From positions 1-64,000 of the forward strand of contig CANTUR010000625.1 in NCBI GenBank assembly GCA_947683625.1: 64,000 bases of DNA, read 5' to 3'. The DNA is from Mallotus nudiflorus (taxonomy: Eukaryota; Streptophyta; Magnoliopsida; Malpighiales; Euphorbiaceae). Both the position numbers and the translations under genes were made by a program. Below, one piece after another: positions 11,876 to 23,634 of this stretch. The notes beneath the pieces were generated by a model, which was given only the letters and a program-made list of their open reading frames with translations, was not told the origin of the DNA and ran no database searches. Each line of letters begins with the position of its first letter. Within the stretch, counting starts at the first letter, position 1.

Positions 11876-12801
11876 ATGGGGAGTGAATCGCAAAACATTT
11901 CTTCATTTAGACCATTCTTCGATGGTAGTGACTATCCTCATTGGAAGTTCAAAATGGAGCTATACCTTAATTGTGACTCCATTAAACTTTGGGATATTAT
12001 CCTAAAAGGTTAGGAACCACATACAACTACCATTAATGGTGTGGTAACTACTATTGCAAGAAGCCAATGGAATAATGAACAAAAGGAGGAAAATCATAAA
12101 AATAAAAAGGCTATAATCACTCTAGTCTCTTCTATGACAAGAGAAGAAGGAGGCAACCTTCAATATTGCATGTCAGCCAAGGAAATGTGGGAGACCTTGG
12201 AAAATCATTATAAAGACAACAAGTAAGTTAAAAGCAAGAAAATTCAACTTTATGTGTATAAATATTAACTCTTCAAGATAAAACCTCAAGAGTCAATCAT
12301 GGAGATGACAAATCAACTCAATGCTCTTCTCATAACCCTCAAGAAACTTGGTAAATTTTTCACCAAGGTAGAGGTAAACAATAAGATTCTAAGAATTTTA
12401 CCTAAGAAGGATTGGGAATCTCATGTTACTTCAATTAAGAAAGCTCAAGAACTTTCTATTCTTTCCACCAATGTGCTTGTTGGAAAGCTCCTAACACATG
12501 ATCTTACAATTAAGCAAAGAGGAGAAGAACAAGAAGAAAAGAAGAAAGAGAAAAGAATTGCACTAAAAGCTTCATAAAATGAAAGTGAAGATGAAAGTTT
12601 TGAAGACTCTAGTGATGAAGATGGTGATGTTGCCATGCTTATTAGAAGTTTCACAAAATTCTTGAGAAATAAAAATTTCTTAAGAACTAGAGACTTCAAC
12701 AAAAAGCATGAAGGAGAAAGAAAGAAGAAAACCAAAGAAGTCACTTATTATGAATGCAAGAAATTAGGACACATTAGAAGTGAGTGCCCCAAACTTAAAT
12801 A
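11876..12801 (+). pseudogene. Gag polyprotein N-terminal part of element 2
   Basis: The frame from ATG 11876 (MGSESQNISSFRPFFDGSDY) stays open except for stops near 12009, 12224, 12267 and 12575. It shows the Copia Gag pattern: YPHWKFKMELYL early, then MSAKEMWETLENHY, and NQLNALLITLKKLGK later. The zinc knuckle near 12750 reads YYECKKLGHIRSEC: the first cysteine of CX2CX4HX4C has become tyrosine. Gag would form the virus-like particle. The start is chosen because the same ATG, in the same context, is kept in element 1 (22502). Confidence 0.88.
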
Positions 12802-12893
12802 AGAGTAAAGGAGCAAAAGATAAAAAGAAGGTGTTTAAAGCTACTTAGGATGATGACTCCTCCAAATTTAAAAAGGAAGAGGAACAACAAGAA

Positions 12894-13514
12894 GTGGCCA
12901 ATTTTTGGTTCATGGCTCTTGAAGATGAAAAAGAGGCACCATTTACTTGTAACTCTTTTTATGATGAATATGATGATGATGATGATGATGATGATAATGT
13001 TGAGAGCTCCATTATGAGCAAACTCTTACTTAAATGTAAAAGCCTACTTTCTAGGAAGAAACATTATAAGCATGAGTTAACTAGCTTAACCAAAGAATTT
13101 GAAAGTTTAAAGATTGAGTTTTCTAAACTTGTTAAGTTAAATAAGAAACTTACTTGTAATTTAAAATCTTCAAATTCCTTAAAAGAGCAACTTAAGAAAG
13201 AAAATGATGAAAATCATAAACTTTCTAATGTGGTTGTTAAGGTAAAAAATTCCATATCAAAATTCCAAATAGGAAAAGAGAGTTTAGATAATTTACTTGA
13301 CTCTCAAAAATTTCATGAAAATACTCATAGAATTGGATATGCTAATGGAATGACCTCATCTTCATCATTATCACATATTAAATTTGTTAAAGCATCATGT
13401 AATTCCATTCATTCTACCTCTATATTCATTAAAACTCAAGCTTTCAAAGCTAATAAATCTCATGTGTTAAATATTAAAGGAAAGTCTTATAAGACTCAAT
13501 CCCATATGACATAA
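12894..13514 (+). pseudogene. Gag C-terminal acidic and coiled-coil segment
   Basis: An open frame of 206 codons: MANFWFMALEDEKEA, then a run of eight aspartates (residues about 28-35), then a long leucine/lysine heptad-like stretch (about 48-120), ending with a SIRE-type LDNLLDSQKFHENTHRIGY motif. It is the usual coiled-coil tail of Gag in this lineage. Downstream to 13928 a second, damaged zinc-knuckle-like motif appears (CSYYIIKGHTNNVCFYR, about 13780-13830). The whole of 12936-13928 is absent from element 1. Confidence 0.8.
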
Positions 13515-13928
13515 AGAAGTAAGTCTCATGCTAGAAAAGCACAAGCTAAACATGCTTACATGTGTACTAGATACAACACTCATAAACATGTTGCACAACA
13601 CAATGCACCTAAATATGTTGCACAAAACTATCAAAATACACATTGCCATTGTCAGTGCATGTCTTGTACTATAACTAAAAATAATAAGAGACACATACCA
13701 CCTCAACATCAAAGGCATGTCTCATTTTCCAATCATTCATATGAACTTATAAGAAATAGGTTTGTAAATATTGAATGTTCATATTATATTATCAAGGGAC
13801 ATACTAACAATGTATGTTTCTATAGAAGACTACACATGAATTTGCTTCCTTTGGATTTATCTTGGAACTAACCAACCTAGACTAAGAAAGGTTTAGGTTT
13901 AAAAGAACACTAAAATTTTTTTGTGTAG

Positions 13929-15060
13929 GTGTGCATGAAATCCACAAGAATGAAAAGCAAGTGGTATCTCAATAGTGGATGTTCAAGCCACATGACAGGA
14001 GACAAGAAGCAATTTAATAAGCTTGATGCTAGGGATAGAGGAAAAGTCACATTTAGAGACAATGCCAAAGGGAAAATTATAGGCATCAAAGAAATGTGTA
14101 ATCCTCAATCCTTATCTTTATATCATGTATTGCTCTCTTAAGAATAACTTGCTAAGTATAAGTCAATTATATGACATGAGAAATAAAGTGACTTTCTATC
14201 CTAAAAATTGCTTTATTAGTAGTCTTGATGAAGACAAAGTAATTTTTTGTGGCGAAAGAGTAGACAATGTTTATGTTATTGATTTGAACAAATTGATAAG
14301 AAAGACATCAAATGCTTAATGCCTATTTCCCATGATATATGGTCATGGCATAGAAGGTTAGGACATACAAATTTTGAGCTTTTGAATGATCTTTATAAAT
14401 ATGAACTTGTTATTGGTTTACCTAAGCTTGAATTCACTAAGGATAAACCTTGTAATTCTTGTCAGAAGGGAAAATAATCCAAGTCCTCATTTAAGCTAAA
14501 AAATATAGTGTCCACTTCTAGACTACTTGAACTTATACATATGGATTTATTTGGACCACCTAAAGTTGCTAGTCTCGGTAGAATGCACTAAGCATATGTA
14601 TTGGTTGATTATTACTTTAGATTTACTTGGGTATTTTTTTCTTGCTCATAAGAATGATGCATTTAAAAATTTTAAAAATTTTGCAAAAAGAGTTCAAAAA
14701 GAAAAAGGTTTTTGTATTTCTTTAATTAGAAGTGATCATGGAACCGAATTTGAAAATGAATTTTTCAAAACCTTCACATACATTTTCTTCTCCTAGAATT
14801 CCTTAATAAAATGAGGGTTATTGAAAGGAAAAATAGAACTCTTGTAGAAATGGCTAGAATAATGCTTCATAAGTATAATTTACCTCTATACTTTTAGGCA
14901 TAAGCTGTTAACACATGTTGTTATATTTTAAATAGAGTTTTCAAAAGACCAATTTTAAATAAAACTTCTTATGAGCTATGGAAGAATAGAAAACCTAAAA
15001 TTTCATATCTAAGAGTATTTTGGATGCAAATGCTTTATATTAAACACCAAGGATAATCTT
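13929..15060 (+). pseudogene. Protease and integrase of element 2
   Basis: Protease: KWYLNSGCSSHMTGD; the catalytic DSG triad is NSG, so the Asp is lost. Next a GAG-pre-integrase segment (LLSISQLYDMRNKVTFY, HRRLGH, CNSCQKGK zinc-site residues). Integrase core: HMDLFGP (first Asp), IRSDHGTEFENEF (second Asp); the region of the catalytic Glu near 14815 is truncated and frame-broken but VERKNRTLVEMAR can still be read. The C-terminal part ends near 15060 (KRPILNKTSYELW). At least six frame changes or stops occur. Confidence 0.85.
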
Positions 15061-16985
15061 AGGAAATTTAATTCTAAAGCTAATAAAGGAATTTTTCTAG
15101 GCTATTCCACTTCTGGCAAAGCATATAGAGTCTTTAATAAGAGACCACTAGTAGTTGAAGATTCTATGCATGTTGTCTTTGAATCAAACTCACTTGATCC
15201 TAAAAAGAATGTTTGTAGCATTGATGACCTAGTAGGTGATAATGAGATTGTGGATATATAAGAAGAAATTAATAGTAAGACTTTGGAACTTGAAGGTTCA
15301 AGCAAGGGGGATAATGAGGAGATATCTCAAACTACCTTAAAGGATGAACTTCTAAAGGATTGACAATTCAAGAAAGCTCATCATCAAGATCTCATCATAA
15401 TTGACACTACAAAAGGGGTAACTACTAGATTTAAACTCAAGTGTATTGTAAATTTAGCCTTCATTTCTTAACTTGAGCTAAAAAATGTTGATAATGCATT
15501 GAGTGATGAATTTTGTGTCCTTGCTATGCAAGAATAGTTAAATCAATTTGAGAGAAACAAAGTTTAGACCTTGGTTCCTAGACTTAAACATCATCCTATT
15601 ATGGGCACTAAATGGATGTTTAAAAATAAGATGAATGAATAAGGTGTCATAACTAGGAACAAAGCTAGATTAGTAGCTAAAGGTTATAATCAAGAGGAAG
15701 GCATTGAATATTATAAAACCTTTGCCCCGTTGCAAGGTTAGAAGATATTAGAATGTTACATTCATTTACATCATTTATGGATTTTAAAATTTATCAAATG
15801 GATGTTAAAAGTACATTTCTAAATGATTTCATTGAAGAGGAGGTATATGTTGAGCAACCTCCAGGTTTTAAAAGTTTTGATTTTCCTAATCTAAATTTTC
15901 AAAAGCATTATATGGATTAAAATAAGCTCTAAGGGCTTTGGATGAAAGATTGCATACCTTTTCTAAAGGAAAAGTTGACACAACTCTTTTCTTAAAGAAA
16001 TCCAAGCATGATTTATTGATTGCGCAAATTTATATTGATGACATTATTTTTGGTGCTACTAACCATTGCTTGTGTGAGGAATTTTCTAAGTTGATGCAAA
16101 GAGAATTTGAGATGAGTATGATGGGTTAGCTTAAGTTCTTCCTTGGACTTCAAATCAAGCAATACAAAGATGAGACTTTCATTAATCAAACTAAATATGC
16201 TAGGGAAATTCTTAAGAAATTTGGCATGGATGGAGCTAAGTGAAGCAAGACTCCTATAAGCACCACCACCAAACTTAACAAAGATAAGAATGGTAAACTT
16301 GTTGATGAAAAGTGTTTTAGAGGTATGATTATATCCCTTCTTTATTTAACTGCTAGTAGATCGAGTATCATGTTTGCTACATGCTTATGTGCTAGGTCTC
16401 AATCTAGTCCTAGGGAGTCTCATTTGAATGCTATCAAAAGGATTTTCAAATATCTTTGTGGAAAAATGCATTTAGGAATCTGGTATCCTAGGAGTTCATC
16501 CTTTGACTTAATTAGTTATTTAGATGCAAACTTTGTCAGTAGCTTACTAGATAGATAAAGCACTTCTAAAACTTGTCAAATTTTAGGAAATTGCTTAGTT
16601 TTTTTATTCAGCAAGAAACAAGTTTTGGTTTCCTTGTCCACTAATGAAGCAGAATATATGCCGATTAGTTGTTGTTGCTCACAAGTCTTTTGGAAAAAAT
16701 AACAACTTAAGGGCTATGGCATTAAACTTGATCACATTCCTATTAAATGTGACAATACAAGTGCTATAAACCTTATTAAGAATCCCATTCAACACTCTAG
16801 AACTAAGCATATAGACATTAGCATCATTTCTTATGTGATTATATGCAAAATGGTGATATTTTTCTTGATTTTGTTGATACTAATCATCAATTAATAGACA
16901 TCTTTACTAAGCCTCTTTGCAAGGAAAAAATGAATTTTATTAACCATGACTATGGTATGATTGATGGTTCAAGTTTGTCTTGATA
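15061..16985 (+). pseudogene. RT and RNase H of element 2
   Basis: The acidic linker (15061-15540) leads to [60 protein letters not shown] (catalytic Y-x-DD kept), FFLGLQIKQ. RNase H: KKQVLVSLSTNEAEYM, CDNTSAINLIKNPIQHSRTKHIDI and the SIRE-type end TKPLCKEKMNFI-YGMIDGSS at about 16910-16980. Multiple stops and shifts break it into seven or more pieces. Confidence 0.87.
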
Positions 16986-17454
16986 CCTTACATATTTGCT
17001 ATTGTGATGATTTGATTCATGCATTTTTATGTAAGTACTTATATGTGTTTTTTTGTTTATTTTTCACATATGATTCTTATTCCAAAATATATGTTTTCTC
17101 ATTTTTTATGTATGGTTTATTTTTAGTATTGGATACGTTATCATATTTATCCATAAAAACTACTATTTTATAAATTTTTTCATGTAGTTTTTTAATTTTT
17201 TCTTTTTAAATTATTGAATTTTATTCCATTTATTGATTACTTAAATAATCAAATTTATTTCATGAACATGATTTATTGATTTCCCATTTGCATGATTTAT
17301 TTTATTCAAATGTTTATTTCAATTTTTTTTACTCATGACATTTTATAATAATCTTCATAAAAATATTTGATTTAGATGCAATTTGATGTGATTTGGTGTT
17401 GACTTGATGCATTTGCACCTATCTATAACATTTTTTAGATTTAATTGAAAATTT

Positions 17455-17858
17455 TTTGAAAGTTAAAGGATATTTCTACAATTTGGATCACGAGCCATTA
17501 TAGCCTAGCTCATGACTGTTGCTTGTGTCAGGGACAGTGCTCCTCACGAGCGACCCTCACGATCATGAGGTGCTCGTAAGCTGCCCCCTGACACTTGAAA
17601 ATTCAAAATTTACAAGGATTTTGTTTCTTTTGTACACCTTCCTATTTCAAAATGGTAACCTATAATTTTTTAGTATTTTTAGGACTTTATTTAATTATTT
17701 TAACTTTTTTAAGCCTATATAAACCCTCTAAACATCTTATTTAATTTACACATCATTCTCTTACAAATCAATTTTTTAAGCAAATTCTCTCATCCTCTCT
17801 TAATCAAATTCCAAGGGCTATCTCATCCTCTCTCTATCAAATTCCAAGGGCTATCTCC
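17455..17858 (+). promoter_or_regulatory. Putative internal promoter upstream of the third ORF
   Basis: 17539-17581 repeats the LTR theme of short palindromes (CTCACGAG, CCTCACGATCATGAGG, GCTCGTAAG). A TATA box, TATATAAA, lies at 17716-17723, about 140 bases before the ORF's ATG. A 33-base unit containing CAAATTCCAAGGGCTA is tandemly duplicated in the presumed 5' UTR (17788-17820 and 17821-17853). The arrangement mirrors that of the LTR (boxes, then TATA, then untranslated leader). Function is inferred. Confidence 0.5.
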
Positions 17859-19065
17859 ATGGCTCCAAAGAAGAAGATTACTCAAGATGTCTCCTCCTCC
17901 TCTAGGAGAGCTACCAAAGATTAACCTAAGAAGTAACATCCTCTCTCCTACACTTTAACTTGATTTAGGGAAAGACTTACTCAATTCAAAGGAAGGAAAA
18001 TTATTTCCTTTAAGTACATTTCTCAAGCTACTTTAGAGAAGATGGATGTTTTAATAAGGTTAGGACTTTACTTAAGAATACGGGTATGTATGATTTTGCC
18101 TTCAATGCCTTTCCTACCTATCCATCTTTGGTCCATGAATTTCTTGCTTCCTATTTCTTGAGAACCCACCACTCTAATAAGCAAAACCCTATGAATGACA
18201 TGAGATTTAGATTAGGGGGGAGAGATATATTTTGGACATCTCAAGAATTTAATAATATTTTTAGGTTTAGGCAAGGGGGTTTAACTTCTCCTATTTCCTC
18301 TTAGCTTTCTAATCCTTTATTGTCTTAATATGCTAAACCTAATGCAAAACCTTTTGAAGTGTGACACACTAAAACATATAATTTTGCTTCAAAATCTCTT
18401 TGGTATGTGCATAGGTTTATTACCTATTCTATTCATGCTAAGGGAATAAGTAATGAAGTTATTTCTTTTGATGACCTTTTCTTTATTAGATGTCTTATTA
18501 AAGGCATAGATGTTAAGCTAGGAAGTTGGCTTCAATGGAGGTTTTGGTTAGCAAGTGATAATGTGAGTTGAGTGTTTTGTGTGGGAGGCTTTATTAACCA
18601 AATTGAAAACCACCATGGAATTTCTTTGAACAACATACCTTTTATCCCTTCCTCTTTCCTTAATGATAACCTCCTGAAGAACTCTAGGTAATTCAAACTT
18701 GTTAGAGATTTTTGTATTTGGAAAAATGAAGCAGGAGATAAAGATGTTGATGAGGAGCTAGAAAAAGATTTAGAAGACATTGAGCATATAGGCACTCATG
18801 GCTTTGAAGGTATTCTAATTGAAGAAGAAATCCCTAAAGAGTATGTTCCTCCTCATTCTCAAAGAAAAAGGACAAGAGGACCTTCTACTTCTCAAAGTGT
18901 TAATGATGAACTTGCTTAAGTTGGTGGTTTCCTTGATCATCTCTCCATTATGGAAACCAACTTCAACATAAGGTTTTATCTTGTGTATACAAGATTTGAT
19001 CATTTTGAGCAAAGGATGGATCACATGGAATATGATACATTTCAATTTGTATGCTCATCATAACA
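17859..19065 (+). pseudogene. Third ORF after pol (env-like position), element 2
   Basis: From ATG 17859 it reads MAPKKKITQDVSSSSRRATK, a basic, serine-rich start, followed by stops. Blocks continue across a frameshift near 18060: MYDFAFNAFPTYPSLVHEFLASY, MRFRLGGRDIFWTSQEFNNIF, ISFDDLFFIRCLIKGIDVKLGSWL, a long acidic part and a basic HSQRKRTRGPSTSQS, ending in a heptad-like FNIRFYLVYTRFDHFEQRMDHMEYD. The pattern resembles the putative plant transposon protein domain often found as an extra ORF in plant retrotransposons. SIRE-type elements carry an extra ORF here, sometimes called env-like; I see no signal peptide or transmembrane helix, so I do not call it an envelope. About 400 codons if intact. 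Confidence 0.65.
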
Positions 19066-19941
19066 TACAATACACTTGGAATCCTCCTCCTCCTCCACAA
19101 AGCTAGATTTTCTTTGTTTTTCATTAGTTTGGTTTATTTCCTATCTATTTTCATTTTTTAAGCCTTGATATGCTAGTTTATGTCTTGTGTGTTTGTTCAC
19201 AATTGATTTGTCCATATCATTATAACTTTACCCTTTTTCCTCTAGGATTTTTTGTTTCCTTTAGGATTATCTCTCTCTTTTCTTTTTGTTCTTGACAAAG
19301 GGGGAGAAACAATTATGGATAATTATATTTGTGATATGCTAAGTGCTACATAATCATGTATGTTAGATAGCTAAGTTTTATATGATCATGTGATAGTTAA
19401 GTTTGTTAAGCTTCAAAATAAGTACTATATGTACTATATTTATGATGTATTTAAGTAGTACTACGTGCATTGTAATACTACATGGATTTTAGTTTTATTT
19501 ATTTAAATATGTTTGAAATTATTTCTTTCATATTGCATAACATTTTTTAAATGATCATGTTATATTTTTAACACATTTGTTATGTTAGGCCACTTTTCTC
19601 TTTATTCCTAATATTGAATATTATGGAATAAAATACTAAATTTATATTTCTTATCATGTCTATAAAAGGGGAGTAATAAAGAAATATATTTATACAAAGG
19701 AGAATAATTTTTACAATTATTTATTATCCCTTATATATGTCATGCTAATTCAATTTCTTTTATACTCTGATACATTATGTATTTTATTGAATTTATGCAT
19801 TTATTAAGGGGGAGGAAAATATTCTTCATATTGAATCTATTTTCTTTGAAAGGAGGAGCTATTTTGTATACTTATTTATGTTATTTATTATTGACACACA
19901 CACACCTTATTTATTATTTTATTAAATTGGTTGTCAAAGTT

Positions 19942-19957
19942 AAAAAGGGGGGGAAAT
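19942..19957 (+). other. Polypurine tract of element 2
   Basis: AAAAAGGGGGGGAAAT immediately precedes the 3' LTR start TGTTTACC. It would prime plus-strand DNA synthesis. Confidence 0.9.
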
Positions 19958-21037
19958 TGTTTACCATTTGCATGATCAAACTCCTAAATTTTGGACTTTG
20001 ACAAACAATTTAGGTTCCAATGATTTCCTTTAAGTGTGTAGGAAGTTGATTGGTTATCAAGAATAATTATTTAATGATTAAAGACAATTAAATACTCCTT
20101 GAAAGAGTATAAATATGCATTTCGATGAAGTATCTCAATCTATGCAAGTCCTTAATCTTTAAGAAACAATTATATACCAAAAATTTACCAAATTGGACCT
20201 ACAGTGATCCCGCCATGAGCCAAGCCTCTACAGTGCCTATCCAAGCAATTTTTGCCAAAAGAGGTAATGCTCCTCACGAGCTGCCCTCATGATCATGAGG
20301 AGTAGGCTTCAGCTAATGAGGGCACTAGAGACAAACTATAATGGCTATTTTCAAATGCAATGGCTAGAAGACTTGCTACTCATAAGCTAGGGTTTGCTTC
20401 TCATGAGCATAAGTGGCATTCTGACACAAATAAGTCCAAGATGATTCAAAATCAATAAGAGATGTTGGAAATATAATCAAGGCATCCAACAACCATAATC
20501 TAAGTTTTTTATTTATATAAACAACTAATAGAGTTCAATTGAAAGTTTAAGAAACTTTTTTACTCATTATACTCTTTTAAGCATTCAATTAAGCTCTCAA
20601 AACTCTTTTCAAATTCATTTTATATTTATATAACTCTTGTGAGAATTGGTGAGTGTTAGAATATGTAATCTTATTCTTCTATTTTCTGGTATTAAGAAAA
20701 TAGAAAGTGAGATTATATTATAGTGGAATTGGTTTAAGTGTACCATTGAAACACTTGAGATTTGGTTTTTTATTGAGCCTTATAAAACTCAAGTTGTAAG
20801 GTTAAAAGAGTGAGCCTAAAAATCTTGTATAATCTCAAATCTTGTGAATATGTGGGAATTGAAAATCCTAACTTGGGGATAAGTTAAGTGGAGACGTAGG
20901 ATTATTGAGAATCTTAACTCCTTAAATTCTTGTGTTCGTCATTCTTCCTTCTCAACATTCTTTCAATTCTTGCAATTAATTCTTTTAATTTTTGTTTATT
21001 GTTCATTTGCCTTATTCACCCCCCTAAAGCGTTTTCA
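19958..21037 (+). repeat. 3' LTR of element 2
   Basis: TGTTTACCATTTGCATGATC to GCGTTTTCA. It pairs with 10737-11824. At 20287-20302 it holds CCTCATGATCATGAGG, a perfect 16-bp palindrome, among other CTCATGAG-like boxes. TATA at about 20514. The right target duplication TAGAC follows at 21038. Confidence 0.93.
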
Positions 21038-22502
21038 TAGACATTAAGCATTTGATGTCTTTGTTATCAATCTTTTTCAAATCAATAATATAAGCATTGT
21101 CTACTCTTTCACCACTAAAAATTACTCTATCTTCATCAAGACTACTAACAAAATAATTTTTAAGATAGAAAGTCAATTTATTTCTCATGTCACATAATTG
21201 ACTTATACTTAGCAAATTATGTTTAAGACCATTAATAAGTGATACATGATGTATAGATAAGGATTGAGGATTTTTTATTTCTCCATTGCCTACAAGTTTC
21301 CCTTTGGCATTGTCTCTAAATGTGACAAGTCCTCCATTTCCAGTATCAAGTTTTTTGAATTTCTCCTTATTTCCTATCATGTGCCTTGAACATCCACCAT
21401 CAAGATAGCACTTGATTTTCATTCTTATGGATTTCAAGCACACCTCTTTTTCATCTTCAAGAGCCATGAAATAAATATTGGCCACTTTTTATTTTCCCCT
21501 TTCTTTTAGGATTTAGAGGAGTCATCATCCCAAGTAGCTTTGAAGGCCTTCTTTTTATCTTTTGCTCTGTTGTTCTTGAATTTGAGTTTGGGGCACTCAC
21601 TTCTAATGTGTCCTAATTTTATCATTCATAGTAAGTGACTTCTTTGGTTTTCTTATTGCTTTCTCTTTCATGCTTCTTATTGGAGTCTCTAGTTTTTGAG
21701 AAATTTTTCTTTCTTAAGAATTTTTGAAACTTTTAGTAAGCATGGCAACATCACCATCTTTATCACTAGAGTCTTCAAGACTTTAATCTTCACTTTCATT
21801 TTATGAAGCTTTTATTGAAATGCTTTTCTTTTTCTCTTTTTCTTCTTATTGTTGTCCGTTTTGCTTAATTATAAGCTCATGTGTTAGAAGCTTTCCAATA
21901 AGTACATCGATGGAAATAGTAGGAAGGTCTTGAGCTTCCTCAATTGAAGTAACCTAAGACTCCTAATCCTTTTTAGGTATAATTCTTAGAATCTTATTGT
22001 TTACCTCTTCCTTAGTGAAATATTTATGAAGTTTCTTAAGGGTTGTAAGAAGAGCATTGAGCCAAGTTTTCATCTATGTGTTTGACTCTTGAGGTTTCAT
22101 ATTGAAGAGTTCATATTCATACATATGAAGTTGAACTTTCTTACTTTTAACTTACATGTTGCCTTCATAATGATTTTCCAAGGTCTCCCATATTTCCTTG
22201 GCTGACATGCAATATTGAAACTTGCCTCCTTCTTCTCTTGTCATGGAAGAGACTAAAGTGAGTATAGCCTTTTTATTTTTATGATTTTCCTCCTTTTGTT
22301 CATTAATCCATTGCCTTCTTACAATAGTAGTTACCATACCATCAATGGTAGTTATAGGTGGTTCCTAACATTAAGAATAATATCCCAAAGTTTGATGGAA
22401 TCACAATCAAGGTATAGCTCCATTTTGAACTTCCAATGAGGATAGTCAATACCATTAAAGAATGGTCTAAGTGACAAAATGTTTTGTAATTCACTCCCCA
22501 TG
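21038..22502 (-). pseudogene. Gag and protease of element 1
   Basis: The minus-strand start ATG at 22502 gives MGSELQNILSLRPFFNG, matching element 2. The Gag core (YPHWKFKMELYLDCDSIKLW; VSSMTREEGG; MSAKEIWETLENHY) is followed by broken frames. A final open stretch reads MANIYFMALEDEKEV directly joined to CLKSIRMKIKCYLDGGCSRHM: the 993-bp coiled-coil segment of element 2 is absent. The protease triad is DGG instead of DSG. The pre-integrase part (NLLSISQLCDMRNKLTFYLK) runs to 21038, where element 2 interrupts it. Confidence 0.87.
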
Positions 22503-22538
22503 ATCTTATATTATAGTAATGAATTTCTTAGAATTCAA

Positions 22539-22550
22539 GCTCTGATACCA
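22539..22550 (-). other. Primer binding site of element 1
   Basis: On the minus strand it reads TGGTATCAGAGC, the tRNA-Met-type site, two bases from the LTR end. A G13 run lies just inside the LTR at 22568-22580. Confidence 0.93.
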
Positions 22551-22552
22551 AA

Positions 22553-23629
22553 TAAAAATTCCTTAGAGGGGGGGGGGGGGTGAATAAGGCAGTTGAACAA
22601 TAAATGGAAATTAAAATAATTCTTTACAAGAATTGAAAGAAAGTTGAGAAGGAAGAATGATGAACATAAGAATTTAAGGAGTTCGGATTCTTAATAATCC
22701 TACGTCTCCACTTAACTTATCCCTAAGTTAGGATTTTCAATTCCCACAATCTTATTCATGAGATTTGAGATTACACAAGAGTTTTAGGCTTACTCTTTTA
22801 AACTTACAACTTGGGTTTTACAAGGCTCACTCAAAAACCAAAAATCAAGTGTTTCAATGGTAAACACTTAAACCAATTTCATTATAATAGAATCTCACTT
22901 CCTATTTTTTTAATCCCAAAAAATAGAAGAATTAGAATAACTATTCTAACACTCACCAACTCTCATAAGAGTTATACAAAAATGAAATGAAATTGAAGAG
23001 AGTTTTGAGAGCTTAATTGAATGCTTAAGAGAGTATAATGAGTAAACAAGTTTCTTAAACTTCAATTAAACTCTATGGAGTGTTTATAAAGATAAACACT
23101 AAAAAATGGCTATTGGATGTATCAAACATGTCTCCAATGTCTCTTATTGATTTTTAAATCATCTTGGACTTATTTCTATCAAAACGCCGCTCATTATCAT
23201 GAGGAGCAAGTTTTGGCTCATGAGGAACGAAATACTAGCCATTGTATTAAAAAATGACCATTTGGAGTTGTCAGGATTGCCCTCATGAGCTGCTCACTCA
23301 TGAATAGTGCTCAGAGTGGCATTATCCCTTTGCTTAATTTTGCTCTCATGAGGCTTCTACTCATGATAAGCTCTTAAGATGCTTATGAGGGGATCACTGT
23401 AAGTCCAAAATGTCTCTTTTTGATACATAAAAGCTCTATATACTTTAGGTATAAGATTGAGATATTATACTTCATCGAAATACAATATAATGACAGTATT
23501 TCATTTTTTCAGACTTAAATTAATAATGTTGATACAAAGAAGTTCCTCCACACTTAAAAGAAATCTTTATAAACTTAAACTGATAGTCAAAGATCAAAAT
23601 TAGAAGTTTGATTTTGCAAATGGTTAACA
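22553..23629 (-). repeat. 5' LTR of element 1
   Basis: On the minus strand it starts TGTTAACCATTTGC at 23629 and ends at 22553 next to the PBS. It is the same family as the other three LTRs here. Palindromic CTCATGAG-type boxes lie at about 23200-23400 and a TATA-like TTTATAAA near 23078. Confidence 0.92.
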
Positions 23630-23634
23630 TATAT

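Larger units (their letters stand above)
10737..21037 (+). mobile_element. SIRE-like Ty1/Copia element 2, nested in element 1
   Basis: A 10.3 kb plus-strand element with both LTRs (10737-11824 and 19958-21037), tRNA-Met-type PBS, gag, coiled-coil region, protease, integrase, RT, RNase H, a third ORF after pol, PPT, and flanking TAGAT/TAGAC. All domains are in canonical Copia order (protease-integrase-RT-RNase H). The LTRs differ at roughly one base in ten by eye, so the insertion is old. It is oriented opposite to its host copy of the same family. Confidence 0.93.
5631..23629 (-). mobile_element. SIRE-like Ty1/Copia element 1, split by element 2
   Basis: This is a minus-strand element: 5' LTR 22553-23629, PBS, gag and protease to 21038, then (after the nested element 2) integrase, RT and RNase H from 10736 down to about 8286, 3' UTR, and 3' LTR 5631-6690. 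Without element 2 it is about 7.7 kb. The flanks CATAT (5626-5630) and TATAT (23630-23634) look like a 5-bp target duplication with one C/T difference. RNase H and integrase motifs and the post-pol layout fit the SIRE/Maximus lineage. It is non-autonomous: the RT active site is altered and stops are frequent. Confidence 0.88.

Noticed and set aside
12445..12744. 99-codon minus-strand open frame
   Set aside because: Ser/Leu/Phe-rich antisense shadow of the Gag coding strand of element 2.
17859..19065. True envelope gene in element 2
   Set aside because: The position fits the env-like ORF of SIRE elements, but no signal peptide, transmembrane helix or coat-type features are visible in the readable parts.
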